Assembly (NCBI GenBank): GCA_039815685.1
Contig: JBCBYV010000004.1
Span: forward strand, 171,716-235,715
DNA from: Thermohalobaculum sp039815685
Lineage (GTDB): Bacteria > Pseudomonadota > Alphaproteobacteria > Rhodobacterales > Rhodobacteraceae
Direction of reading: 5' to 3'
DNA length: 64,000 nucleotides
Shown: positions 1 to 8,023 of the stretch, one piece after another
Numbering within the stretch: position 1 is the stretch's first letter
Layout of the letters: each line of letters opens with the position of its first letter
Position numbers and translations under genes: made by a program
The notes under the pieces: model-generated
Told to the model about the DNA's origin: nothing
Databases searched by the model: none
The model's input: only the letters and a program-made list of their open reading frames with translations

Positions 1-426
1 GAGCAGGGCGCCGAACAGCTCCTCGGGCAGGGCGACATGCTCTACATGGCCGGCGGCGGGCGCATCACCCGCGTGCACGGACCATTCGTCTCGGACGAGG
101 AAGTCGAGGAGGTCGTCCGGCACCTGAAGTCCCTCGGCCAGCCAGACTACGTGACCGCCGTGACCGAAGGCGCGGATGACGAGACCCAGAGCCTCGTCGA
201 CGAAAAGCTAGGCCTCGCCGCCGCCGGCGACGGGGACGATGCGCTCTACGACAAGGCCGTCGCCATCGTCGCCCGCGACCGCAAATGCTCCACCAGCTAC
301 ATCCAGCGCAAACTCGCCATCGGCTACAACAAGGCCGCCCGTCTCGTCGAAATGATGGAAGACCAAGGCGTCGTCACCCCCGCCAACGCCGTCGGCAAAC
401 GCGACATCCTCGTCGAGGAACGCTGA
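1..426 (+). CDS. ftsK: DNA translocase FtsK, C-terminal end (partial)
   Basis: The gene enters from outside the window; only the last 141 codons are present. The segment MLYMAGGGRITRVHGPF followed by FVSDEEVEEVVRHLKS is the end of the FtsK motor domain. The last ~65 residues (CSTSYIQRKLAIGYNKAAR) are the winged-helix gamma domain that reads the polar KOPS sites and orients translocation toward dif. FtsK pumps DNA at the septum and activates XerCD during chromosome dimer resolution. In related Rhodobacterales lolA and xthA usually follow directly (from memory); here they lie 5 kb away. Confidence 0.95.
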   Translation, partial: EQGAEQLLGQGDMLYMAGGGRITRVHGPFVSDEEVEEVVRHLKSLGQPDYVTAVTEGADDETQSLVDEKLGLAAAGDGDDALYDKAVAIVARDRKCSTSYIQRKLAIGYNKAARLVEMMEDQGVVTPANAVGKRDILVEER

Positions 427-431
427 GGGCG

Positions 432-1343
432 GTGGATCTCGCCACGGACACTCTAACCACCGTCCAAACTGTCACGGACCTTCTGGCGGTCGCTGCAGCC
501 CGCAATGTGCCGCTCCCTGCGCCCGTCATCCCCGTCGGCAGCGATGGCCGAGCGCATTTCAAGACGGCGGAAATCGCGGATATCCTTGCGCCGATCGCGG
601 ATCGAGCCTCCCTGCGCGCCTCTCTCGCCGGCTCAATGGCCGCTGCTGAGAAGGACGCAGAACGCGCCATCGCGGCGACGACCCTGATGCTCGCCCATTG
701 TATCGCGATCAGAGACGGCGGCCACGACTGGCTCTCGACCTGGGCGTCGATGGCCCCGATCGCTCGCGCAGCACCCCCGCCGGTCCGCGCAGCGCTGATG
801 AACGGCTTTCGGACAGCCCGCACACTCGGCGTCGCGGATGAGAGCGTCTGCCCGTCTCATGAGGACTGCATCACGAAGCCGGCGCGCGCTATTGCCGAAC
901 GCCTGATCCCACTCGCGCGAGCAATGACGCCGAACGAGCGCCGCGCCGTCGCCCGCGCGGATTACGGCAAGGATTTCGCGCGCCACCTCGCAGCCCTCCA
1001 TGCCGTCCTGTTCCGGCCCGGTTGCCTCATGACCAGCGAGGAATACTGGTATCCTTCCGAGGTGGTCGAACTGGTGGCGCATGTACCGGATGAGGAAGGC
1101 TTCGCACCCGCAACCGCGCTCCTCCTGATCCAGGTTCTCGCGGACAAAGACGCAGAGTGTCGCGCGCAGTTTCGCTGGAACAACAACAGCCGTGCCTATC
1201 TCGCCATGCCAGATCGTTGGCGTCTCCCGATCCTCGATGCATTTCGGCACTGCTACGAGGCGTTCGGCTCCTTCGACGAATTGGGCGCCGATGGCCACAG
1301 CCACCTCGACAAAACCCTGCCTTGGGATCCGTCCTCATCGTGA
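432..1343 (+). CDS. Hypothetical protein directly downstream of ftsK
   Basis: This frame is open from 285, but the part before 426 overlaps ftsK, so a GTG at 432, five bases after the ftsK stop, is the likely start (303 aa). I do not recognise the family. No signal peptide or membrane segment is evident; the protein is Ala- and Arg-rich and predicted to be soluble and mostly helical. A Trp/Tyr-rich stretch (SEEYWYPSEVVELV) is followed by an alternating polar/hydrophobic region (FRWNNNSRAYLAMPDRWRLP) and an acidic, His-containing tail. It starts an accessory block between ftsK and lolA. The start lacks a convincing Shine-Dalgarno, so translational coupling to ftsK is possible. Confidence 0.6.
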   Translation: MDLATDTLTTVQTVTDLLAVAAARNVPLPAPVIPVGSDGRAHFKTAEIADILAPIADRASLRASLAGSMAAAEKDAERAIAATTLMLAHCIAIRDGGHDWLSTWASMAPIARAAPPPVRAALMNGFRTARTLGVADESVCPSHEDCITKPARAIAERLIPLARAMTPNERRAVARADYGKDFARHLAALHAVLFRPGCLMTSEEYWYPSEVVELVAHVPDEEGFAPATALLLIQVLADKDAECRAQFRWNNNSRAYLAMPDRWRLPILDAFRHCYEAFGSFDELGADGHSHLDKTLPWDPSSS

Positions 1344-1500
1344 ACGCGAACCGCGTCGTGCGGACCATCTCGAATGTGCGAGCGCTTCCAGCCTTTCTCG
1401 CGACGAAGTTCAAGGATGCGGCTGCACGCGCTCGGTCACTACCAGCGCCAGAACATCAAGACCCGAGCCCGCAAGCTACCGCCTGCCATGCCCGGTCCGG

Positions 1501-2247
1501 TCAGGAGCGGAGGGTTGGGATGGCGAAGCGCCATGCGCCGAGCAGGAGGACTGCGAAGCCGGCGAAGGCGAGGGCGGCGGGCGGGACGGGAAGCATGGGG
1601 TCGTCCTGCGGCGTGAAGGTGAGCGTGCCGCCATCGGCCAGGGACGCGCGCTCCTCGCCCACGAAGCGGCCGTCCGTGTAGTGCCGGATGACGACATCAA
1701 GCGTCTCGCGCCCGGTTGCAGGGAAGGTGAGGCTCACGGCTTCGGAGGGTGCGACCTCATAGGCATAGGCGCCGTAGAAGAGATTGAGGTCCCCAGGCGC
1801 GAAGGTGCTGAAGTCGTAGTCGACCGTACAGACCGAGACGGCGGTCAGCCCGTCGAACGGCGTCTCGAATGGCAAGGGAAAGTCCGTCGGGTGCAGCATC
1901 AGCGACATGGAATAGAAGGCGTTCGCCCCCGCCGGCCGATCGGATCGGACATACCGGAAGACGTCGTCAGCGAGATCGAAGCTGCCCTCTCGCCGGAAGG
2001 TCTCGATCGGCACCGCACCGCTGTTGGAGAAGACGAGCGCCGGATCGGCATCGAGCAGCGGCACGATATGCTCCGCCGACATGGACATGTAATAGGCCAT
2101 GTCCCCGTCGCTGCGATCCACGATGAAGCTCAGCGCCGGCTTGTCCGACGCCATCGCGACAGCAGGCGGCAGGGCCGCGCTCCCTGCAAGCGACGCTAGC
2201 GCCGCCACCGCCATGCCACGGGCTCCCAAGCGCATCTCTGCCCTCAT
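1501..2247 (-). CDS. Secreted or surface-anchored hypothetical protein
   Basis: The protein has 248 residues. An N-terminal signal peptide covers about residues 10-32 (GMAVAALASLAGSAAL) with likely cleavage near AVAMA. A middle domain of ~180 residues is rich in beta-type sequence (DRSDGDMAYYMSMSAEHIVP, VSVCTVDYDFSTFAPGDLN). The C-terminus is a proline-led hydrophobic segment (LPVPPAALAFAGFAVLLLG) followed by Arg and a short tail, so the protein is probably anchored by its C-terminus. That layout resembles a degenerate PEP/VPLPA-CTERM signal but lacks the usual Arg cluster. ATGs at 2247 and 2235 are both possible starts. It is transcribed away from the SBP56 gene. Function unknown. Confidence 0.65.
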   Translation of the reverse strand: MRAEMRLGARGMAVAALASLAGSAALPPAVAMASDKPALSFIVDRSDGDMAYYMSMSAEHIVPLLDADPALVFSNSGAVPIETFRREGSFDLADDVFRYVRSDRPAGANAFYSMSLMLHPTDFPLPFETPFDGLTAVSVCTVDYDFSTFAPGDLNLFYGAYAYEVAPSEAVSLTFPATGRETLDVVIRHYTDGRFVGEERASLADGGTLTFTPQDDPMLPVPPAALAFAGFAVLLLGAWRFAIPTLRS

Positions 2248-2478
2248 GTCTCTCAGCGCACCGATCAGCGTCAGCTCACTGATATAACACCAAACGTGCG
2301 AAATTCACCCGCATCGCGACGCCCCCGGGCGCGAAGTCCCCGATGGGCCAGACCTCGTCCGCGCCTGCCATGACGCCCGCGACAACTTCGCCTCCCCGCC
2401 GCCAATTTAGCACTAGGTTACTGTAAAAAAGGCGGCTATCGTCGGGGCAACGACAGAAAAAGCTTGGGAGGTCCAGCC

Positions 2479-3879
2479 ATGAATCTACGCCCCGACCCGA
2501 CGTTTCACCCCTCCGCCAAGCTCGCGATGGAGGCGCCGGTTGAGACGCTCGCCTACACGCTGATGCTGAGCCCGGACGGCTCGCAGCCGGACGGGCTGGC
2601 GGTGGTCGATGTCGACCCGAAATCAAAGACCTATGGTGAGATCGTCCACAAGGTGATGATGCCGAACAAGGGCGACGAGTTCCACCATTTCGGCTGGAAT
2701 GCCTGCTCGGCCGCGCTCTCGCCCCTTTCGGGTCACGCGTTCCTCGAGCGGCGCTATCTGATCATCCCGGGCATCCGCTCCTCCCGCATCTACGTGATCG
2801 ACGTGAAGGGCGGGCCGACCGCGGCCAAGATCCACAAGATCATCGAACCCGAGGAGGTCTTCGCAAAGACCGGCTATTCCCGCCCCCATACGATCCATTG
2901 CGGGCCCGAGGGCATCTATGTCTCGACCCTCGGCGGCGGCGGCAAGGACGGGACCGACGGCCCCCCGGGCATCTTCATCATGGACTGCGAGACCTTCGAG
3001 GTGATCGGCCGCTACGAGATCGACCGCGGCCCGCAGGACAAGCAGTACGATTTCTGGTGGAACCTGCCGCGCGACTACATGGTCAGCTCCGAATGGGGCC
3101 TGCCGCCGCAGTTCGAGAACGGCATCGTGCCGGAGGATCTCCTCTCCAACAAATACGGCCACCGGCTCCATTTCTGGAACCTGCGGGAGCGGCGGAACGT
3201 CCAGACCATCGACCTCGGTGCCAACCACCAGATGGCGCTCGAGATCCGCCCAGCCCATGACCCGGTAAAGGAATACGGCTTCTGCGGCGTCGTGGTGGAC
3301 ACGACGAACCTCGAGGGCTCGATCTGGACCTGGTGGCGCGAAGACGGAAAGTTCCACGCGAAGAAGACGGCGACGATCTCGCCCGAACCTGCCAAGGCCG
3401 ACGATTTGCCGCCGCTCCTGAAGGGCTTCGAGGCGGTGCCGCCGCTGGTCACCGACATCGATCTCAGCCTCGACGACCGCTACCTCTACGTCGCCTGCTG
3501 GGGCACGGGCGAGATGCGGCAGTACGACGTGACCGACCCGATGAACCCCAAGCTCGCGGGCTCGGTCCATCTCGGCGGCATCGTGCGCAAGACCAAGCAC
3601 CCGAACGGGCAGGATTTCGGCTACGGGCCGCAGATGGTCGAGGTCAGCCGGGACGGCAAGCGCGTCTACTGGACCAACTCGCTCTACTCGACCTGGGACG
3701 ACCAGTTCTATCCAGGCGAGCGAGGGGCGGCGATGGTCAAGGCGGATGTGGGCGAGAACGGCGGGCTCACGCTCGACCCGAAGTTCTTCCCGACCTTCCC
3801 GAAGGGCCTGCGCGCGCATCAGATCCGGCTCGAGGGCGGGGACTGCTCGACCGACAGCTTCTGCTACCCGAACGTCTGA
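2479..3879 (+). CDS. mtoX: Selenium-binding protein SBP56 / methanethiol oxidase family
   Basis: A 466-residue protein, the normal length for the SBP56 family. Bacterial members characterised as methanethiol oxidase convert CH3SH with O2 to formaldehyde, H2S and H2O2 using copper. Family motifs seen: HHFGWNACSAA near residue 70, SRPHTIHCGPEGIYVSTLGG near 140, WNLPRDYMVSSEWG near 200, and the tail RAHQIRLEGGDC. ATG 2479 is chosen over an in-frame TTG at 2464 because GGGAGG at 2466-2471 sits at ideal spacing. No signal peptide is visible, unlike exported versions I recall, so the protein is probably cytoplasmic. A membrane-protein gene follows after 3 bases. Family assignment is firm; the oxidase activity is inferred. 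Confidence 0.9.
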   Translation: MNLRPDPTFHPSAKLAMEAPVETLAYTLMLSPDGSQPDGLAVVDVDPKSKTYGEIVHKVMMPNKGDEFHHFGWNACSAALSPLSGHAFLERRYLIIPGIRSSRIYVIDVKGGPTAAKIHKIIEPEEVFAKTGYSRPHTIHCGPEGIYVSTLGGGGKDGTDGPPGIFIMDCETFEVIGRYEIDRGPQDKQYDFWWNLPRDYMVSSEWGLPPQFENGIVPEDLLSNKYGHRLHFWNLRERRNVQTIDLGANHQMALEIRPAHDPVKEYGFCGVVVDTTNLEGSIWTWWREDGKFHAKKTATISPEPAKADDLPPLLKGFEAVPPLVTDIDLSLDDRYLYVACWGTGEMRQYDVTDPMNPKLAGSVHLGGIVRKTKHPNGQDFGYGPQMVEVSRDGKRVYWTNSLYSTWDDQFYPGERGAAMVKADVGENGGLTLDPKFFPTFPKGLRAHQIRLEGGDCSTDSFCYPNV

Positions 3880-3882
3880 GCC

Positions 3883-4545
3883 ATGACCGGCGCCTTCGAA
3901 GGCGTCGCCGCGCTCTGGGTGACGGTGATCGCGAGCGGCCTTTATCACGGGGCGAACCCCGGGATGGGCTGGCCGCTCGCTGTCTCTGCGGCACTCTTCG
4001 AGCGTCGGACGGAGGCCTTGCCGAAAGCGCTCACCGCGCTGGCGGTGGGGCACCTTCTCGCGATGCTGGGTGTGCTCCTTCCCTTCGCGATGCTGACCTT
4101 CCTCGTGGAGTGGCAGCGCGAGATCCAGATCGGGGCCGCAGCACTCCTGACGGGCTTCGGCCTCTACCTCCTGATCAACCCCCGCCATCCGCGGTTTCTC
4201 GCCCGAATACCGCCCTCGCGCCTCATGCTCTGGTCCTTCCTGATCGCGGTGGCGCATGGCGCGGGGCTGATGCTGGTGCCGGTCTATCTCGGCCTCTGCG
4301 CGCCGGGCGAGGTCGAGAACACGGCGCAGGCGGCAAGCGATCTCATGCAGCGCGGCGTGCTGATGGCCGTCGGCGTCGCCTTCCTCCACACGCTCGCGAT
4401 GATCGGCACTGGAGGGGTCATCGCCTATGCGGTCCACCGCTGGCTTGGGCTCCGCTTCCTGCGGATGGGCTGGTTCGACCTAGACCGCGTCTGGGCCGGC
4501 AGCCTGGTCCTTGTCGGCGTGGTCGCCCTCGGCCTGACACTCTGA
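3883..4545 (+). CDS. Polytopic membrane protein coupled to SBP56
   Basis: A 220-residue protein with about six hydrophobic segments. Two histidine-containing helices stand out: LYHGANPGMGWPLAVSAALF near the N-terminus and FLIAVAHGAGLMLVPVYLG in the middle. Repeated small-residue helices with His recall NicO/LysE-like or DsbD-like transporters, but I cannot assign a family. It begins 3 bases after the SBP56 stop, so the two are almost certainly one operon. It may move a metal, or a sulfur compound made or used by the SBP56 protein; that link is inferred from context only. Confidence 0.75.
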   Translation: MTGAFEGVAALWVTVIASGLYHGANPGMGWPLAVSAALFERRTEALPKALTALAVGHLLAMLGVLLPFAMLTFLVEWQREIQIGAAALLTGFGLYLLINPRHPRFLARIPPSRLMLWSFLIAVAHGAGLMLVPVYLGLCAPGEVENTAQAASDLMQRGVLMAVGVAFLHTLAMIGTGGVIAYAVHRWLGLRFLRMGWFDLDRVWAGSLVLVGVVALGLTL

Positions 4546-5403
4546 TGAACCGGGGCCCGCCCCCTCCCGCGTCAGGTTAGGGACGAACCTCTTGAGAAAG
4601 AGCGAACCACGCGGACATACAGCCGACGGGAGCCGAGATGGTCAGCATGACGCTACACCCACACGACGCGGGAGTGCGCACAGTTCGCTCCCGACGCCCA
4701 TCGGAGCCGCGCCGGAGGAGTTTAGCAAGCGCGGTGCCATTCTTCGGGGAGCCTTTGAGGACGATCAGAAATCGGGCAACGTGAGCGGAGGAGCGAACTC
4801 CATCAATCATGCGAGGGCGCAAACAAGCCCGATCAGGGCAGAGACACCTGGTGCCGTCATTGCCGGCCTTGATCCGACGATCGAGGTTGTTCTCACACGG
4901 TCGCGAGAGCGAGGTTTTCCGGGTCCCCGCCGCACACCCGGAACGACCTCGGACGGCCCCTTCCGTCTTGGCCGAACCAGTAGGCTCGGCGATCCCCGCT
5001 CTCGCTTCCGGTATTGCCATCGGCCACAGCCGCTCAACTCGCCTGACCACGATCGTTGCCATGTTGGTGACAGAAGGAGCGATCGCTTCTTTGGCGCGTC
5101 GCGGCGACACCCGTGGTCCGGCCGGCCTGTGCTCGGCGGACACGCAGAAGACGGTCCTGAAGCGGGACACTGGCTGCGAATCAGAGGGTGAGAGGGCAGC
5201 AGCGGTCAGGTAGAGCGGCGGCGCCGCAAGGTCGGCATGGCGCAGCGACGCACCCGTTAACTGTCGCAACCGGTGGGCATGGACCGGCGCCACCGTGGCG
5301 CTGAACTGCGGCAGTCGGAGAGCACCGGAAACTGCGCGGCGCCGCGTTTGAGAGGCAGTCCCGGGCTGGGCAGACCCCGGCCCACCCGCTATAGAGCGAG
5401 CCT
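4546..5403. other. 858-bp region without a supported gene
   Basis: Open frames occur on both strands (4577-5293 minus, 4592-5191 plus), but their translations are Arg/Pro/Ser-rich, show no recognisable motif and overlap the dispersed repeat at 4856-4980. Base composition is less GC-biased around 5030-5170. The last ~100 bases must carry the lolA promoter; no clear -35/-10 pair was found. The region may be decayed sequence from the insertion that separates ftsK from lolA. Confidence 0.5.
4856..4980. repeat. Dispersed intergenic repeat, copy A
   Basis: It begins GTCATTGCCGGCCTTGATCC and ends with a block reading GACCTCGGA...CTTCCGTCTTGGCCGAACCA. Both ends match copy B at 50331-50456 in the same order and spacing; related, more degenerate copies lie near 54213 and 57273. 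The central TCCGGGT...ACCCGGA part can form a hairpin. Confidence 0.7.
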
Positions 5404-6021
5404 ATGAGACGTCGTCATCTCCTCGCCGGCCTCGGCGCCGGCTCCGCTGCCATGCTGCTGCCCGCGGCACTCCTCGCCCAGTCCTTCTCGGGCGACGAAG
5501 CGCGGGATCTCGCGCGCATCTCGAACTACCTCAACGGCACCAGCACGCTCACGGGCGAGTTCGTGCAGGTGGGCCCGGACGGCGATGTGAGCACCGGGCA
5601 GTTCTACCTGCGCCGCCCCGGCCGCATGCGGTTCGAATACGACCTGCCGAACCCCGCGCTGGTGATCGCGGACGGCACCTGGGTCGGGGTCTACGACCGC
5701 GCGTCGGAGACGCTGGACCGCTATCCCCTCGGCCAGACGCCGCTCGCGCTCCTGCTCGACGAACGGGTCGATCTGCGCAGCGCAGGTGCCGTGACGCGGA
5801 TCGAGCGCGGCAATGGGCAGATCCGCGTGACCGCGATCGATCCCAAGGAGCCGGATCAGGGCTCCATCACCATGGTCTTCTCGGACCAGCCGCTGGAGCT
5901 TCGCCAGTGGGTCGTGCTCGATGCACAGGGGCTGACGACGACGGTCGCGCTGTCGGAGACGCGGGCCAACATCAAGCTCGACCCCGAGCTCTTCTTCATC
6001 AGCGACCCCAGCCGGGGCTGA
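5404..6021 (+). CDS. lolA: Outer-membrane lipoprotein carrier protein LolA
   Basis: A 205-residue periplasmic chaperone that accepts lipoproteins from LolCDE and delivers them to the outer membrane. The N-terminus MRRRHLLAGLGAGSAAMLLP carries a twin-arginine-like signal with cleavage near LLAQS. The LolA fold is recognisable from SNYLNGTSTLTGEFVQVGPDG, then FYLRRPGRMRFEYD, the IADGTWVGVYD strand and the late QGLTTTVALS segment. Length is typical. The gene is followed convergently by xthA. The ftsK-lolA-xthA set is normally contiguous in this order, so identity is also supported by context. Confidence 0.92.
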   Translation: MRRRHLLAGLGAGSAAMLLPAALLAQSFSGDEARDLARISNYLNGTSTLTGEFVQVGPDGDVSTGQFYLRRPGRMRFEYDLPNPALVIADGTWVGVYDRASETLDRYPLGQTPLALLLDERVDLRSAGAVTRIERGNGQIRVTAIDPKEPDQGSITMVFSDQPLELRQWVVLDAQGLTTTVALSETRANIKLDPELFFISDPSRG

Positions 6022-6066
6022 TTGCGCGCTGGCGCGGCCAGACGCGGTCTGAAGGAGCCGCGCGCC

Positions 6067-6855
6067 TCAGCCAATCTCGAAGGCCACGACCACCGGGACA
6101 TGGTCTGACGGCTTTTCCTTGCCGCGCCATGACTTTAGCGCGCGGCTCGATCCGGCCACCGCCTTCACGCCCCGCGCCCAGACATGGTCGAGCCGCCGGC
6201 CACGGTCGGATAGCGCCCAGTCCTTGGCACGGTAGGACCACCAGGAATAGAGCTTCGCGGGCTCGGGAATGTCCCGGCGCACCACGTCCTCCCAGCCGCC
6301 CGCCGCCCGCGCCACCTCGAACGCCTCGCACTCGACGGGCGTGTGACTCACCACCTTGAGCATCTGCTTGTGCGACCAGACATCGTTCTCGAGCGGCGCG
6401 ATGTTGAGGTCGCCGACCGCGATGGCAGCGGGTCCGGCCTCCCCCTGCCAGTCCGCCATCTCGGCCACGAAATCGAGCTTGTGCGCGAATTTCGGGTTCT
6501 TGGTGCGGTTCGGCTCATCGCCGCCGGCGGGCACATAGAGGTTGTGCAGGACCGTCCCATCGGCGAGCCGCGCCGCCACGTGCCGGGCATCGCCCTTGCC
6601 GCAGAAATCCGCCTGGCCCGCATCCTCGATCGGCACGCGGGAGAGAATGCCGACGCCGTTGTAGCCCTTCTCTCCGCGCGCCACGAGATGAGGGTAGCCG
6701 AGGGCTGCGAACTGCTCGCGCGGGAATTTGTCGACCGGTGTCTTCGTCTCCTGCAGGCAGAGGATGTCCGGCTTCTCGGTCGCGAGGAAATCGGCCACCA
6801 GCCCCTCCCTCAACCGCACCGAGTTGATGTTCCAGGTCGCGACGGTCAGCGGCAT
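6067..6855 (-). CDS. xthA: Exodeoxyribonuclease III
   Basis: A 262-residue Mg-dependent AP endonuclease and 3'-5' exonuclease of base excision repair (EEP fold). Motifs in order: VATWNINSVRLREG at the N-terminus, DILCLQETKTP with the metal-binding Glu, GYNGVGILSR, VGDLNIAPLENDV, the DYVRR-like region WEDVVRRDIPEPAKLYSWWS, RLDHVWA and the terminal SDHVPVVVAFE with the catalytic Asp-His. The frame is open to 6915, but ATG 6855 has GGAGG eight bases upstream and starts the conserved MPLTVATWN. It is convergent with lolA and downstream of the CenR-like gene. Confidence 0.95.
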   Translation of the reverse strand: MPLTVATWNINSVRLREGLVADFLATEKPDILCLQETKTPVDKFPREQFAALGYPHLVARGEKGYNGVGILSRVPIEDAGQADFCGKGDARHVAARLADGTVLHNLYVPAGGDEPNRTKNPKFAHKLDFVAEMADWQGEAGPAAIAVGDLNIAPLENDVWSHKQMLKVVSHTPVECEAFEVARAAGGWEDVVRRDIPEPAKLYSWWSYRAKDWALSDRGRRLDHVWARGVKAVAGSSRALKSWRGKEKPSDHVPVVVAFEIG

Positions 6856-6939
6856 CGGGGGATCCTCCGGCAGAGACTGGACAGCCTCCCTATCCCGGGC
6901 TCGCCAGGCGAACAAGCATTCCGCAAGCTGGAAAAGGAA

Positions 6940-6971
6940 GCGCCCGGTACCTGGGGGAAAGTACCGGGCGC
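6940..6971 (-). terminator. Rho-independent terminator of the CenR-like gene
   Basis: A perfect 11-bp stem, GCGCCCGGTAC / GTACCGGGCGC, encloses a 10-base loop. Read on the minus strand it is followed by TTCCTTTTCC. It lies between the response-regulator stop (7099) and the xthA start (6855), so xthA probably has its own promoter. Confidence 0.75.
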
Positions 6972-7098
6972 CGACCCTTTCAGGGCCTGAATGGAACGGG
7001 TAGAGGGGGCTCCCGTTCCGGGGCAGCCGGGTTGAGGGGGGATCCGCTGCCTGATCTCAAGATAAAGCTTCTACGCCTACGCTTTCAAGAGCCAGTGC

Positions 7099-7785
7099 TT
7101 ACAACCCTAGCCTGTATCCGCCCGCATCTGTGAGCAGGATGCGCGCCTGGCTCGGATCGGGCTCGATCTTTTGACGCAAGCGATAGACATGCGTCTCCAG
7201 CGTATGCGTTGTGACGCCCGCGTTATATCCCCAAACCTCACGCAACAACGTGTCGCGATCGATGGTCCGTCCCCCGGCGCGATACAGGAATTTCAGTATG
7301 TTGGTCTCTTTCTCCGTGAGCCTGATCTTGCGCTCGGCCTCATCGACCAGAAGCTTGGCCCCGGGACGGAAGGTGTAGGGGCCGAGCGGGAAGACCGCAT
7401 CCTCCTACTGTGCGTGCTGGCGGAGCTGCGCGCGGATTCGCGCCAGCAGGACGGGAAACTTGAAGGGCTTCGTGACGTAGTCATTTGCACCCGAATCAAG
7501 GCCGAGAATCTGGTCCGCATCCGAGCTTTGCCCCGTCAGCATCAGGATCGGGCATTTGACGCCCTGACGACGCATCAGCCGGCAAACCTCGCGTCCATCC
7601 ATATCGGGCAGGCCGACATCGAGGATGACGATGTCATGCAGCTCACCCTTGGCACGCTCGATCCCACTCGCGCCGTCCTCGGCCTCGTAGACATCGAACT
7701 CGTCGATCAGCATCAGCTGTTCGGCAAGCGCCTCGCGCAGGTCCCCATCGTCATCGACGAGCAGGATTTTCCGGGCAACGGACAT
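7099..7785 (-). pseudogene. cenR: OmpR-family response regulator (CenR-like) with in-frame TAG
   Basis: Codons 1-126 encode an intact receiver domain: acidic pocket DDD at 11-13, phospho-acceptor D56 in ILDVGLPDMDG, switch T/S region LMLTGQ, and K106 in YVTKPF. Codon 127 is TAG (7405-7407). Translation continues in the same frame through EDAVFPLGPYTFRPG and a complete winged helix (LTEKETNILKFLYR, EVWGYNAGVTTHTLETHVYR) to a stop at 7099. The total of 228 codons is the normal length for this family, and from memory relatives have Ser at this position, one base away (TCG to TAG). The domain sequences recall the essential envelope regulator CenR. It could be a nonsense mutation, a base-call error, or tolerated readthrough. 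ATG 7785 has AAGGGAGA upstream. Confidence 0.75.
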
Positions 7786-8023
7786 GGCATTTCTCCCTTG
7801 TCTCTGCGCCGCGGAACCGATGCCGGCCCGCGGGTCGCCGTGTTCAGTGCGGCCCAGATGGGGCTGCCGCGAGCGTAAAGCTGCCAGCATGTCAATTTAT
7901 CACTGCGTTGTGTGAGGTCGCGCGCGGATGTTTCAGTGCTCACGGGTTCGGGAGCTTTGCGTTAGCTCGGGTGTTGCGCTTAAGGACGTGCACCGCACGG
8001 CGGGGCGGGATAGGAAGCGAGCC

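Noticed and set aside
2623..4437. 604-residue open frame on the minus strand
   Set aside because: Antisense to the SBP56 and membrane genes; His/Asp/Arg-rich translation with no motif, a usual artefact of high-GC codon bias.
4682..4799. AGTTCGCTCC / GGAGCGAACT inverted repeat, 98 bp apart, as possible IS ends
   Set aside because: Ten-bp arms are expected by chance in a region of this size, and no transposase or target duplication is present.
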